Source of the DNA: Rhabdothermincola sediminis
Lineage (GTDB): Bacteria; Actinomycetota; Acidimicrobiia; Acidimicrobiales; Acidimicrobilacustridaceae
Assembly (NCBI RefSeq): GCF_014805525.1
Contig: NZ_JACFSZ010000005.1
Location: forward strand, 1-64,000
Reading direction: 5' to 3'
Length of the DNA stretch: 64,000 nt
The notes under the pieces were generated by a model. It was not told where the DNA came from and ran no database searches. It worked only from the letters and a program-made list of their open reading frames with translations. Numbering within the stretch: position 1 is the first letter of the stretch; each line of letters starts with the position of its first letter. Positions 1 through 8,273 of this stretch are shown piece by piece. The position numbers and the translations under genes were made by a program.

Positions 1-96
1 GAGATCATCCGCTGCCTCAAGCGCTACCTCATCCGCGAGGTCTACCGGCTGCTGCCCGAACCCTGCTCGACCGCAGAACTCGCGTCAGCCGCGTAG
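1..96 (+). CDS. IS110-family transposase, C-terminal end (cut by window start)
   Basis: The first 31 codons read EIIRCLKRYLIREVYRLLPE and end in TAG at 94-96. This matches the characteristic C-terminus of IS110-family transposases (IIRCLKRYxxREVY). IS110 enzymes are DEDD-type transposases with a C-terminal serine-containing domain; only the extreme tail is visible, so activity cannot be judged. The ORF enters from outside the window. It abuts a fragment of an unrelated IS3 element, so this edge is an insertion-sequence scrapyard. Confidence 0.75.
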   Translation, partial: EIIRCLKRYLIREVYRLLPEPCSTAELASAA

Positions 97-101
97 ACGC
101 G

Positions 102-356
102 CTTGACATCTATAGGAGCTTCAACGCGCTCGCCGAGACCACCAACGGGCTCTACAAGACCGAGCGCGTCTACGGGCCCGACACCCCGAGACCCTGGGAG
201 AACGTCGACGAGCTCGAGCTCGCCACCCTCTCCTGGATGCACTGGTTCAACGAGGACCGGCACCACAGCTACTGCGACGACGTCCCACCAGCAGAGCTCG
301 AAGCAGCCTTCTACGCTGCCCAACAGACCCGACCCGTCGGGGTTGGAAACCAATAG
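102..356 (+). pseudogene. IS3-family transposase OrfB, C-terminal fragment
   Basis: Read in the frame of position 102, the sequence gives NALAETTNGLYKTERVYGPD, then a stretch ending HWFNEDRHHSYCDDVPPAEL, and stops at 354-356. This is the end of the rve integrase core of IS3-family OrfB: the ALAET segment carries the last acidic residue of the DDE triad, and WxxWFNxxRxH plus PPAE are family hallmarks. There is no start codon and everything upstream of the ALAET block, including the two catalytic Asp residues, is gone. Homology begins near position 123, directly behind the IS110 tail, so the element was probably truncated by that neighbour. Non-functional remnant. Confidence 0.8.
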
Positions 357-360
357 CCCG

Positions 361-387
361 AGCCTCCATCAGACCCAGGGCGGTTCA
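361..387. repeat. Probable right terminal inverted repeat of the IS3 remnant
   Basis: Just after the transposase stop, the stretch from AGCCTCC to GGGCGGTTCA resembles the right end of many actinobacterial IS3-family elements, which typically carry CCTCC followed by a CCCGGGGCGGTTCA-like terminus. The matching left end is absent, consistent with loss of the left part. Assigned by resemblance only. Confidence 0.45.
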
Positions 388-483
388 CTAGCGTGGGGCG
401 ACCCCAGTTGGCGCGTGAGCCCGAGGGTGGGGTCACGCCATCAGCTCAGGCGGTGGAAGCCAGGAACTGGAAGGAGCGACCGC

Positions 484-831
484 ATGACCCGACCTCTGCT
501 CGTGGAGCTGTCCTACTTCGAGGGCTGTCCGCACTGGCGGGAGCTCGACGTGATGCTTACCGAGTTGCAGGGTGAGCTCGGCTTCGAGCTCACCCATCGG
601 GTCATCCAGTCACCGGAGGATGCCGATGAGTACGGGTTTCTCGGTTCGCCGTCGGTCCGGGTGAACGGTCGGGACCCCTTTGCCTCGCAGAATGCCCCCG
701 TGGGTCTCGCCTGCCGCACCTACGAGACACCAGACGGTCGAGCAGGCTGCCCGACCCAGGCCCAACTCCGGCACGCCCTGACGGCAGCGGCCGAGGCTGC
801 GGCCACCGAGGAAGGCGATCGGCTCTCGTGA
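484..831 (+). CDS. Thioredoxin-fold protein of the DF-type/alkylmercury-lyase-associated family
   Basis: 115 residues. It starts with a beta strand and the motif YFEGCPHW (residues 9-16), where a thioredoxin CxxC would lie; only the first cysteine of the pair is present. A GSPSVRVNGRDPF segment follows (cis-Pro-like SPSVRVNG loop), then a CRTYETPDG segment with a second cysteine. This pattern is known from small thioredoxin-like proteins often annotated as thioredoxin family or alkylmercury-lyase-like. The start is ATG at 484, preceded by GGAAGGAG. It sits between the insertion-sequence remnants and a convergent antiporter gene. A role in thiol or metal handling is inference; with one active-site Cys it is unlikely to be a classical disulfide oxidoreductase. 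Confidence 0.6.
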   Translation: MTRPLLVELSYFEGCPHWRELDVMLTELQGELGFELTHRVIQSPEDADEYGFLGSPSVRVNGRDPFASQNAPVGLACRTYETPDGRAGCPTQAQLRHALTAAAEAAATEEGDRLS

Positions 832-837
832 GCCACT

Positions 838-2316
838 TCAGCTCGGCGCGGGACCTTCGAGCAGACGGCGAGCGTGGGTGAGGACGTCCTGCTGGGCGAG
901 TAGCAGGACCCGATCGCCCGGCTGGAGGATCGAGGAGCCCTGCGGGAGAACGAAGTCGTCACCTCTGCCGATCAGCACGATCAGCGCCCCCGAAGGAAGA
1001 CCGACATCCACGAGCTGCTTGCCCGCGGCCGCTGCGTCGGCGGCGACGACCAGGTCGTAGAGGTCGGTGGCGTCCCCCGGCGGGCCCACCAGCTCCAGCG
1101 GTGCGGCCGGGCGTTCGGCGGCGGGCACGTCGACCGCGAGCCACGACGCCACCCTGGGGATCGTGGTCCCCTGGATCAGCACCGAGGTCAGCACCACGAA
1201 GAACACGACGTCGAAGATCACCTCCGCCTCGGGCAGGTTCTTCACCAGTGGGAAGGTGGCCAGGATGATCGGCACCGCACCCCGGAGCCCGACCCAGGAG
1301 ACGAGCACGCTCTGGCGGATCCCGTAGCGAGCGGGGAGCAGCAGCGCGAGCACCGCCAGGGGCCGGGCCAGGAACATCAACACCGCGGCGACGAGCAGGC
1401 CCTCGATCGCGATCGGGAGCAGGTCCGACGGGAACACGAGTAGTCCGAGCACGAGGAACATGGAGATCTGCATGAGCCAGGCCAGACCGTCCATGAACCG
1501 CACCAGGCTCCGCTTGTGGACGAACACCGAGTTCCCGAGCACGATCCCGGCCACGTACACCGCTAGGAACCCGCTCCCCCCGAGCAGGCTGGCGAGGCCG
1601 TAGGTGCCGAGCACCAGCGCGATCAGCACCACCGAGTAGAGGCCGTCGTACTCGAGACGCAGCCGGTTCATCACCAGCACCGCCATTCGGGCGAGCACCC
1701 AACCCGCTCCGCCGCCCACCAGCATCTGCAGCACGAACACCGGCACGATCCCCAGCGCCGAGGCGTCCGGGTTCGTCGCCAGCTCGAGGAAAGCGACGGC
1801 CAGGAAGACCGCCATCGGGTCGTTGCTCCCGGACTCGAGCTCGAGCAGCGGTCGTAGCGTTCCCCGCAACCCCACACTGTGGGACCGCAGGACCGAGAAC
1901 ACCGCCGCCGCGTCGGTGGACGAGATGATCGCCCCGACCAGCAGCCCGACCACCACCGGCACGTCGAGGATCACCGCAGCCGACAACCCCACCACGATCG
2001 ACGTGACCAGCACGCCGACGGTCGCCAGGAGCGCACCGAGGCCCACCACCGGGCGGACCTCGGTCCAGGTGGTGTCCAGCCCACCCGCGAACAGGATGAA
2101 CGACAGCGCGATCACCCCGACCGTCTGGGCAAGTTGGTGGTCGTCGAAGGCGATACCCCCGATGCCCTCTGAGCCGGCCAACATCCCGATCGCCAGGAAG
2201 AGCAGCAGCGCCGGCACCCGCAACCGTGATGAGACCTTGCTGGCGAGCACCCCCAAGAACATCAACGCCGCGGTGATGGCCGCGATCCGCGCCGGATCGA
2301 GGCTCCCGCTCATCAT
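838..2316 (-). CDS. nhaP2: Potassium/proton antiporter, CPA1 NhaP2/CvrA type
   Basis: 492 residues. Residues 1-390 form about 12 hydrophobic segments of a Na+/H+-exchanger-like (CPA1) membrane domain, with the acidic substrate-site region SSTDAAAVFSVLRS and ELESGSNDPMAVFLAVAF. Residues about 400-490 are a TrkA-C/RCK-C regulatory domain (LPSGALIVLIGRGDDFVLPQ, LQPGDRVLLLA), which is the architecture of NhaP2/CvrA K+/H+ antiporters. It should export K+ in exchange for protons and help control turgor and cytoplasmic pH. Two adjacent ATGs (2316 and 2313) can start it. It lies 6 bases behind the MFS stop on the same strand, so the two are probably co-transcribed. Confidence 0.85.
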   Translation of the reverse strand: MMSGSLDPARIAAITAALMFLGVLASKVSSRLRVPALLLFLAIGMLAGSEGIGGIAFDDHQLAQTVGVIALSFILFAGGLDTTWTEVRPVVGLGALLATVGVLVTSIVVGLSAAVILDVPVVVGLLVGAIISSTDAAAVFSVLRSHSVGLRGTLRPLLELESGSNDPMAVFLAVAFLELATNPDASALGIVPVFVLQMLVGGGAGWVLARMAVLVMNRLRLEYDGLYSVVLIALVLGTYGLASLLGGSGFLAVYVAGIVLGNSVFVHKRSLVRFMDGLAWLMQISMFLVLGLLVFPSDLLPIAIEGLLVAAVLMFLARPLAVLALLLPARYGIRQSVLVSWVGLRGAVPIILATFPLVKNLPEAEVIFDVVFFVVLTSVLIQGTTIPRVASWLAVDVPAAERPAAPLELVGPPGDATDLYDLVVAADAAAAGKQLVDVGLPSGALIVLIGRGDDFVLPQGSSILQPGDRVLLLAQQDVLTHARRLLEGPAPS

Positions 2317-2322
2317 GCCGGC

Positions 2323-3930
2323 TCACCCTCGGGCGGTTGGCGCCTCGGCGCCGACTTCTTCGGCGTGGTACTGCGCGAGGAGCTGGCGCTCAGCGTCACA
2401 CTTCGGGAACAGGAAGTACACCAGCGCGCCACCGGCGAGCACCCCCACGCTGCCGGCGAGGTAGGCCCAGCGCTGGCCGTCGGCGAAGGCCTGCCGGGCG
2501 CCTTCGATGATCTGGCTCGAGTACTGCGGGTACCGGGCGGCGGTGTCGGCGGCACTCGCGAACGACTTCGTCAGCTCGGCCTGCACCCGGTCGGTGACCT
2601 GCGGCGCGGACGGGCTGCCGGCGATGAGCCTGGAGGCGGTCGCCCCGTAGCCGGCCGTGAGCAGTGCCCCGAAGATCGACTGCATGATCGCCCCGCCGAG
2701 GTCCCGCTGCAGATCGGCGGTGCCTGATGCCATCCCGGCGCGGGCGACCGGCACCGAGCTGGTCAGCGACCGCGAGGCCGGGGTGCCGGCGAAGCCCACG
2801 CCCGCTCCCACGAACGCGTAGCAGACCACGACCGTCCAGACCGACGCGCCTTCCTTCCAGAAGGCCAGCATGGTGAGGAAGCCGGCGAGCACGAACCCGA
2901 CGCCGACGAGCAGCGTGAACCGTGAACCGCGGGAGTCCACGAGCTTGGCCGAGCGCGGGGCGATGAGGACCATGACCACCGTCGCCGGGAGGATGGACAC
3001 CCCGGCGTCGAGGGTCGAGTAACCGAGCACGTTCTGCAAGAACTGCTGGCCGATGAACAACGCACCCATCAGGGAGCCGAAGACGATGATGCCCGCGCAG
3101 GCCGCCACCCAGAACACCCGGCGAGCCGCGATGCGCAGGTCGTAGAGCGGGCTCGGGGTGCGGCGCTGGCGGATCACGAAGCCCACCAGTGCAGCGAGCG
3201 CGACCACCACCAGCCCGGTCACGGTGGCACCCGCGCCGGGGATGGGCACGAAGTTGATCGCCAGGACCGTCGCTCCCACCAGGATGGCGGACAGGATGCC
3301 CCCGAGGTTGTCCACCGGGTCGGAGCTCTCGTTCGCGTGCGCCGGGATGAGCCTGGCGGCCAGCGGCACGCCGAGCGCGACCAGCGGCACGGTGACCAGG
3401 AACACCGACCCCCACCAGTAGCGGCTCAACAGCAGGCCGGCGATGAGCGGCCCCAGCGACGAGATGGCCCCTCCGGTCGCGGACCACAGCGCGATCGCTC
3501 TCGTGCGGGCCGGCCCTGCAGCCCATAGGGCGGTGATCAACGCCAGCGTGGTCGGGTACGCCATGCCCGCTGCGACCCCGCCCGCGATCCTGGCCACCAC
3601 CAGCGTCGTGAGGTCCGGGGGCCACGCCGCCAGCAGGGAGGTGGGCACGGAGATCACCACCCCGGCCAGCAGCATCGACTTCCGCCCGTGACGGTCACCG
3701 AGCGCGCCCAGCCACAGCACCGAGGCGGCCAGGCCGAGGGAGTAGCCGACGGCGACGAGGTTCAGCCCGGTCTGGGAGGCGTCGAAGTGCTGCCCGACGC
3801 TGGGCAACGCCACGTTCGCGGTGGCGAGGGGGAGGTTCGCGATGGCGGCGACGAGGATGAGGGTGGCCAGCACCGCGCCCGCATGAGGGGGAGCGGTCTC
3901 GCGGGCTGCCTCGGGAGTGGTGTCGTTCAT
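2323..3930 (-). CDS. MFS multidrug-type exporter, DHA2 (EmrB/QacA) family
   Basis: 535 residues with about 14 predicted membrane segments, the number typical of DHA2 drug:H+ antiporters. The motif-A region between helices 2 and 3 reads LGALGDRHGRKSMLLAGV (compare GxLaDrxGrkxxxl). A cytoplasmic C-terminal tail ends in a basic/acidic stretch. The start is ATG at 3928-3930 (MNDTTPEAARE); the frame stays open upstream to 4539, but that part is antisense-like sequence over the ATPase gene with no hydrophobic segments, so it was not used. The product should expel an organic compound, identity unknown. It lies 92 bases behind the P-type ATPase and just ahead of the K+/H+ antiporter. Confidence 0.85.
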   Translation of the reverse strand: MNDTTPEAARETAPPHAGAVLATLILVAAIANLPLATANVALPSVGQHFDASQTGLNLVAVGYSLGLAASVLWLGALGDRHGRKSMLLAGVVISVPTSLLAAWPPDLTTLVVARIAGGVAAGMAYPTTLALITALWAAGPARTRAIALWSATGGAISSLGPLIAGLLLSRYWWGSVFLVTVPLVALGVPLAARLIPAHANESSDPVDNLGGILSAILVGATVLAINFVPIPGAGATVTGLVVVALAALVGFVIRQRRTPSPLYDLRIAARRVFWVAACAGIIVFGSLMGALFIGQQFLQNVLGYSTLDAGVSILPATVVMVLIAPRSAKLVDSRGSRFTLLVGVGFVLAGFLTMLAFWKEGASVWTVVVCYAFVGAGVGFAGTPASRSLTSSVPVARAGMASGTADLQRDLGGAIMQSIFGALLTAGYGATASRLIAGSPSAPQVTDRVQAELTKSFASAADTAARYPQYSSQIIEGARQAFADGQRWAYLAGSVGVLAGGALVYFLFPKCDAERQLLAQYHAEEVGAEAPTARG

Positions 3931-4022
3931 GCAGGCAGTGCTCCCCGCGGAGGCGGCCGGGCCCGGGACGAGAGCGCATTCTCCCTCATCCCCGCCCGGA
4001 GCGGTCGATACCGCGCTCCCGC

Positions 4023-6758
4023 TCAGGAGGTCCAGGCCAGCTGCCGCCGGAGGCGCTTGTCGATGGCGACGATGACTGTGGTGGCCGCGGCGACGGCGAA
4101 GATCCGCAGCCAGACCCCCGCGCTGATGGGCGACGTCTGGAACACGGTGTTCATGATCGGCAGGTAGGTGATGGCGATCTGGCCCAGGGCCTGGACGGAA
4201 GCCCCTGCCAGGATCCAGCGGTTGGAGAACACCCCCACGTGCCACACCGAGTGGGTGAGCGACCGGCAGCTGAACAGGTAGAAGGCCTCGACGACCACGA
4301 AGAGGTTGAGGGCTGCGGTGCGGGCCTCCTCCGCGGTGGACCCCGTGGTCTGCTCGAACTCGAAGACCCACCAGGCTCCGCCGATGAGCACGGCCGAGAC
4401 CACCAGGATGCGGATCACCAGCGCCCCGGTGAGCAGCGGCCGCTGCGGGTCCCGGGGTGGTCGCTGCATGATGCCGGCTTCCTTGGGCTCGAAGGCCAGC
4501 ATCAACCCGAGCGCGATGGCGGTGGTCATGTTGATCCACAGGATCTGCACCGGCAGGATCGGCAGGGTGCTGCCGAGCACGATGGCGATGAGGATCACCA
4601 GGCCCTCACCCATGTTCGTTGGCAGCGTCCACACGATGAACTTCGTGAGGTTGTCGAACACCCCGCGGCCCTCCTCGACCGCCGCTTCGATGGTGGCGAA
4701 GTTGTCGTCGGTGAGGACCATGTCGGCCGCTTCCTTGGCTACCTCGGTCCCCCCGAGGCCCATGGCCACACCGATGTCGGCCTGTTGCAGTGCAGGTGCG
4801 TCGTTGACCCCGTCACCGGTCATGGCCACGATGTGATGGCGACCCTGGAGACCCTCCACCAGACGCAGCTTCTGCTCCGGTGACACCCGGGCGAACACGG
4901 ACGCCCGCTCGACGGCGGCGGGATACTCCTCGGGGGTGAGCGAGGCGAGCTCGGTGCCTGTGAGCACCCGACCGGGCTCGTCGCCGGTGAGGATGCCGAG
5001 CTGCTCGGCCACCGCGGTGGCGGTGGCGGCGTGATCGCCGGTGATCATCTTCACGTCGATGCCTGCGGTGTGGCACGACCGCACGGCGTCGATCGCTCCC
5101 GGTCGGGGTGGGTCGAGCATGGCGTGCAGGCCGGTGAACGTGAGCCTGCCGCGGATCGCCTCGACGTCGAAGTCGCCCTCGCTCGCCAGGTGACCGTGCG
5201 CGGTTCCCAGGACCCGCAGGCCGCGGTGGGCGAGATCCTCGGCGGCGGCGAGGATCTGCTCACGGTCGAGTGGCTCGGCTCGACCGGTGGGCCCCATCTG
5301 GTCGGCGCACAGATCGACGATCCGCTCGACAGCCCCCTTCACCAGCGCCACCGCACCGTCGCTGCCGGTGTGCAGGGTGGCCATGTACTTGCGCTCGGAG
5401 TTGAACGGGATCGACGCCACCCGGGGGAGCTCGTCCCGCAGGTTCTTCGGGTCGATCCCGGCCTTGGTGGCGGCGACGAGCATCGCCCCCTCGGTCGGGT
5501 CGCCGAGGACCGCCCAGGTACCGTCGGTGTGGTCGAGCCGGGCGTCGTTGCACAGGGCGCCGGCCACGAGCGTCCAGCGCAGCGCTTGGTCGGTGTCGAG
5601 GGCGGCCGGCGCCCCACCCGAGTCGAGGACGGCGCCGTCCGGCTGGTATCCGGCCCCGGTGACCTCGTAGTGATGGTGGGGAGTCCACAGGGCGCGCACC
5701 GTCATCTGGTTCTCGGTGAGGGTGCCGGTCTTGTCGGAGCACACAACGGTGGTGCTTCCGAGCGTCTCCACCGCGGGCATGCGCCGGATGACCGCCCGGC
5801 GCCGGGCCATGCGGTTCACCCCGATGGCCAGGGTGATGGTGACCGCGGCGGGGAGCCCTTCGGGGATCGCCCCCACCGCGAGCGCCACCGCGGCGGTGAA
5901 CATCTCGGTGGCACGCTCGCCGCGCAGGAGCCCCACCGCGAAGGTGACTGCTGCCAGGCCGAGGATCACCACCGTGAGCAGCTTGCTGAAGGCGGTGAGC
6001 TTGCGGGTCAGGGGAGTGGCCAGGGTCTCCGCGGTGCCGACCAGCCGGTGGATCTCGCCGAGCTCGGTCTCGGCGCCCGTCGCCACCACCACGCCCGTGC
6101 CGGTGCCGCTGGTGACCAGGGTGCCCGAATACAGCATGTTGCGCCGGTCCGCGACCGGGGTGGAGTCGGCCAGGACCACCTCGTCCTTCACCACCGGCAG
6201 CGACTCGCCGGTCAGCGCCGACTCGTCGACCTGCAGCTCGGCGACCTCGATCAGTCGCAGGTCGGCGGGCACCTTGTCGCCGGCCTCGATCAGCGCGATG
6301 TCACCGGGTACCAGCTCCTCGGACGGGATCGTGCGCACCTGGCCGTCACGGCGCACCCGGGCATGGGTGCGGACCATGGACCGGAGCGCGTCCAGCGCCG
6401 CCTCGGCCTTGGATTCCTGGATGAAGCCCACGACGGCGTTGACCAGCACGACGCCGAAGATCACGGCGGAGTCGACCAGCTCGCGCAGCAGGAGCGTCAC
6501 CGTGCCCGCGGCGAGGAGAACGTAGATCAACGGGTGGTTGAGCTGCCGGAGGAACCGGGCGAGCGGTCCCGCGGTGTCGACCACAGGGAGCTGGTTGGGT
6601 CCGTAGCGCTCGAGGCGGTGAGCGGCCTCGGATTCGCTCAGACCGTCGCGGCGGTCGGTCTCGAGCAGCAGCAGCACCTCGTGGGCGGCCAGCGCGTGAT
6701 GCGCGTTGGTCCCGGGAGCCGGAGCCGACCGGGTGGTGTCGGTAGATGGGGTGGCCAC
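4023..6758 (-). CDS. P2-type cation-transporting ATPase
   Basis: 911 residues from GTG at 6756-6758, which has an AAAGGGAG ribosome site 9 bases upstream; an in-frame start at 6863 is also open. N-terminal cation ATPase domain (LSESEAAHRLERYGPNQLP), actuator domain with DESALTGES, membrane motif IPEGLPAAVTITLAIG (PEGL, typical of P2A/P2-type pumps), phosphorylation site CSDKTGTLTENQMTV near residue 340, nucleotide-binding domain, hinge MTGDGVNDAPAL, and a C-terminal block of membrane helices. The family moves Ca2+, Mn2+ or Na+ (SERCA/PMR1-like or ENA-like); the ion cannot be read by eye. It is divergent from the universal stress gene, sharing a 200-base promoter region, which fits a stress-induced ion homeostasis set. 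Confidence 0.85.
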   Translation of the reverse strand: MATPSTDTTRSAPAPGTNAHHALAAHEVLLLLETDRRDGLSESEAAHRLERYGPNQLPVVDTAGPLARFLRQLNHPLIYVLLAAGTVTLLLRELVDSAVIFGVVLVNAVVGFIQESKAEAALDALRSMVRTHARVRRDGQVRTIPSEELVPGDIALIEAGDKVPADLRLIEVAELQVDESALTGESLPVVKDEVVLADSTPVADRRNMLYSGTLVTSGTGTGVVVATGAETELGEIHRLVGTAETLATPLTRKLTAFSKLLTVVILGLAAVTFAVGLLRGERATEMFTAAVALAVGAIPEGLPAAVTITLAIGVNRMARRRAVIRRMPAVETLGSTTVVCSDKTGTLTENQMTVRALWTPHHHYEVTGAGYQPDGAVLDSGGAPAALDTDQALRWTLVAGALCNDARLDHTDGTWAVLGDPTEGAMLVAATKAGIDPKNLRDELPRVASIPFNSERKYMATLHTGSDGAVALVKGAVERIVDLCADQMGPTGRAEPLDREQILAAAEDLAHRGLRVLGTAHGHLASEGDFDVEAIRGRLTFTGLHAMLDPPRPGAIDAVRSCHTAGIDVKMITGDHAATATAVAEQLGILTGDEPGRVLTGTELASLTPEEYPAAVERASVFARVSPEQKLRLVEGLQGRHHIVAMTGDGVNDAPALQQADIGVAMGLGGTEVAKEAADMVLTDDNFATIEAAVEEGRGVFDNLTKFIVWTLPTNMGEGLVILIAIVLGSTLPILPVQILWINMTTAIALGLMLAFEPKEAGIMQRPPRDPQRPLLTGALVIRILVVSAVLIGGAWWVFEFEQTTGSTAEEARTAALNLFVVVEAFYLFSCRSLTHSVWHVGVFSNRWILAGASVQALGQIAITYLPIMNTVFQTSPISAGVWLRIFAVAAATTVIVAIDKRLRRQLAWTS

Positions 6759-6959
6759 GATGGAGCGCTCCCTTTGACGAGATCCGCGACTGAAACGTTC
6801 GCCGACCAGGCTTCCCGGCGCGCCGCATGCCACGATAGGCGAGCGCTCGTGCAGCGGGAGCATCGGAGCCCGTCACCCGATGGGATCGATGGGATGCCGG
6901 CTCCCACCGAGGGTGTGATCGTTGCTCACTCGTCGCCACTCCAATCAAGGGTTCTGCTG

Positions 6960-7811
6960 ATGATGATCCTGGTCGCGGTCGATGGCTCGGAGGGGTCGGC
7001 GGCAGCGCTGCGATGGGCCCGTCGCTTCGCCGATCAGATGGGTGCGTCGATGGGTGCGATTCGGGCGTGGGAGTACCCGGCCTCGGCGGTGTTGCCCGGT
7101 GGGCCGTCCTTGCGGGGGCAGGACGAGGTCACCGCCGAGGTCACCTCGGAGCTCACCCGCTTCCTCCGTGACGAGCTGGCGGAGGGCGCCGAGGGCGTCG
7201 AGGCGATCGTCGAGCCGGGCGTCGCGGACGTCGCGGTGCTGCGGGCGGCCGAGCGCTGGCGAGCCGACCTGATCGTGGTAGGGCGGCGCGGGCTCGGAGC
7301 CGTCGCGAGCCGGCTGCTCGGCTCGGTGAGCCGGCGGGTCGTGGAAGGCGCCACGTGCCCCGTGGCTGTGATCCCCTCACCCCTCGGGGCCCACGAGGGG
7401 CCGGTGGTGGTCGGGGTGGACGGATCGGCGAGCGCGACCGCCGCCGTCGAATGGGCCACCGAGGTGGCGCTGGCGCTCTCCAGCCCGATGGTGGTGGTGC
7501 ACGCGGTGTCCTACGAGCTGCCGGGCTCCCCGTACTCGTTCGGCGACGCGATGGACCGCGCCGGCCAGGCCCTCGCCGAGGAGCAGTCACGCCCCCCGCG
7601 CGAGGCCGGTGTCGAGGTGCGCACGGTGGTCAGAGCCCTCGATCCGCGGGCGCTCATCCCCGAGACCGCGGACGAGCTCGATGCCCGACTGGTCGTGGTC
7701 GGGTCACGGGGCACGGGGCCGATCGCCTCGCTGTTGATGGGTAGCACCGCCAGCTACCTCGCGGAGCAATGCGACCATCCGACTGTCGTCGTTCCCCGAC
7801 CGGCGCCGTGA
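6960..7811 (+). CDS. Universal stress protein with two UspA domains
   Basis: 283 residues made of two tandem UspA domains (about 1-140 and 145-283). Each starts with the VAVDGS or VVVGVDGSASA strand-loop and each carries the ATP-binding G-2x-G-9x-G(S/T) motif: GRRGLGAVASRLLGS in the first and GSRGTGPIASLLMGS in the second. The protein therefore probably binds ATP like the mycobacterial tandem Usp proteins. ATGs at 6960 and 6963 can both start it; the frame is open far upstream, but that part is antisense to the ATPase gene. It is divergent from the cation ATPase. Cytoplasmic; stress-tolerance role inferred from the family. Confidence 0.88.
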   Translation: MMILVAVDGSEGSAAALRWARRFADQMGASMGAIRAWEYPASAVLPGGPSLRGQDEVTAEVTSELTRFLRDELAEGAEGVEAIVEPGVADVAVLRAAERWRADLIVVGRRGLGAVASRLLGSVSRRVVEGATCPVAVIPSPLGAHEGPVVVGVDGSASATAAVEWATEVALALSSPMVVVHAVSYELPGSPYSFGDAMDRAGQALAEEQSRPPREAGVEVRTVVRALDPRALIPETADELDARLVVVGSRGTGPIASLLMGSTASYLAEQCDHPTVVVPRPAP

Positions 7812-7855
7812 CGATCGGTCTCGGGTGAACCGGGACCGGGCTGCTCAGCCGCCGC

Positions 7856-8179
7856 TCAGCCGGCGTCGCCCGATCCCCGGGCCAGCGCCAGCAGCAGCTC
7901 GGCGTGCTCGGGGTCCACGTCCGGACCGTAGGCGGAGACCACGATCCCCCGTCGGCCCCAGTCGGGGCAGGTGACCCCGAGCACGATCGCCTCGTCGCTG
8001 GGATCGCTCGGGCCCTCGAAGCGGAACGTGTAGTCGACCGTCGCGCTCTCCAGCGTGTGCGGATCCACCTCCACGGCGGTGGTCAGGCCGGTCGCCGAGA
8101 GCTCGAAGTCGTCGGTGTACCCCAGGGACCGCAGCAGCTCGACAGCCTCGGTCACGGTCTCGGGAGCGTCCATGGTCAT
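7856..8179 (-). CDS. Conserved small protein (type often mislabelled phosphoribosylpyrophosphate synthetase)
   Basis: 107 residues. The layout is EAVELLRSLGYTDDFEL near the N-terminus, then YTFRFEGPSDPSDEAIVLGV and IVVSAYGPDVDPEHAELL. The combination of a Gly-Tyr-Thr-x-Asp-Phe segment, YxFEGxSxPxDExI and an AYGxxxDP motif recalls a widespread roughly 100-residue family that databases have sometimes called phosphoribosylpyrophosphate synthetase, although it lacks PRPP synthetase signatures. Function unknown; cytoplasmic, no signal peptide. ATG at 8177-8179, convergent with the universal stress gene. Assignment rests on remembered motif resemblance. Confidence 0.6.
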   Translation of the reverse strand: MTMDAPETVTEAVELLRSLGYTDDFELSATGLTTAVEVDPHTLESATVDYTFRFEGPSDPSDEAIVLGVTCPDWGRRGIVVSAYGPDVDPEHAELLLALARGSGDAG

Positions 8180-8273
8180 CGCAGGGAGACAGGGGTGATC
8201 ACGTCGACCGCAGCCTAGGCCCGTCTCCAGCCCCGCATCGACGCCAGAGCGCCAGCCGGCCTCGCGGCGGCCG

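Noticed and set aside
3931-4539. Upstream in-frame extension of the MFS gene
   Set aside because: It overlaps the ATPase 3' end in the other register, has His/Arg/Gly-rich sequence and no membrane segment. ATG at 3930 begins a normal MFS N-terminus.
5031-7811. 926-residue open frame on the + strand
   Set aside because: Only its 3' end (6960-7811) is a gene, the universal stress protein. The rest is antisense to the P-type ATPase, which has complete family motifs, and shows no domain.
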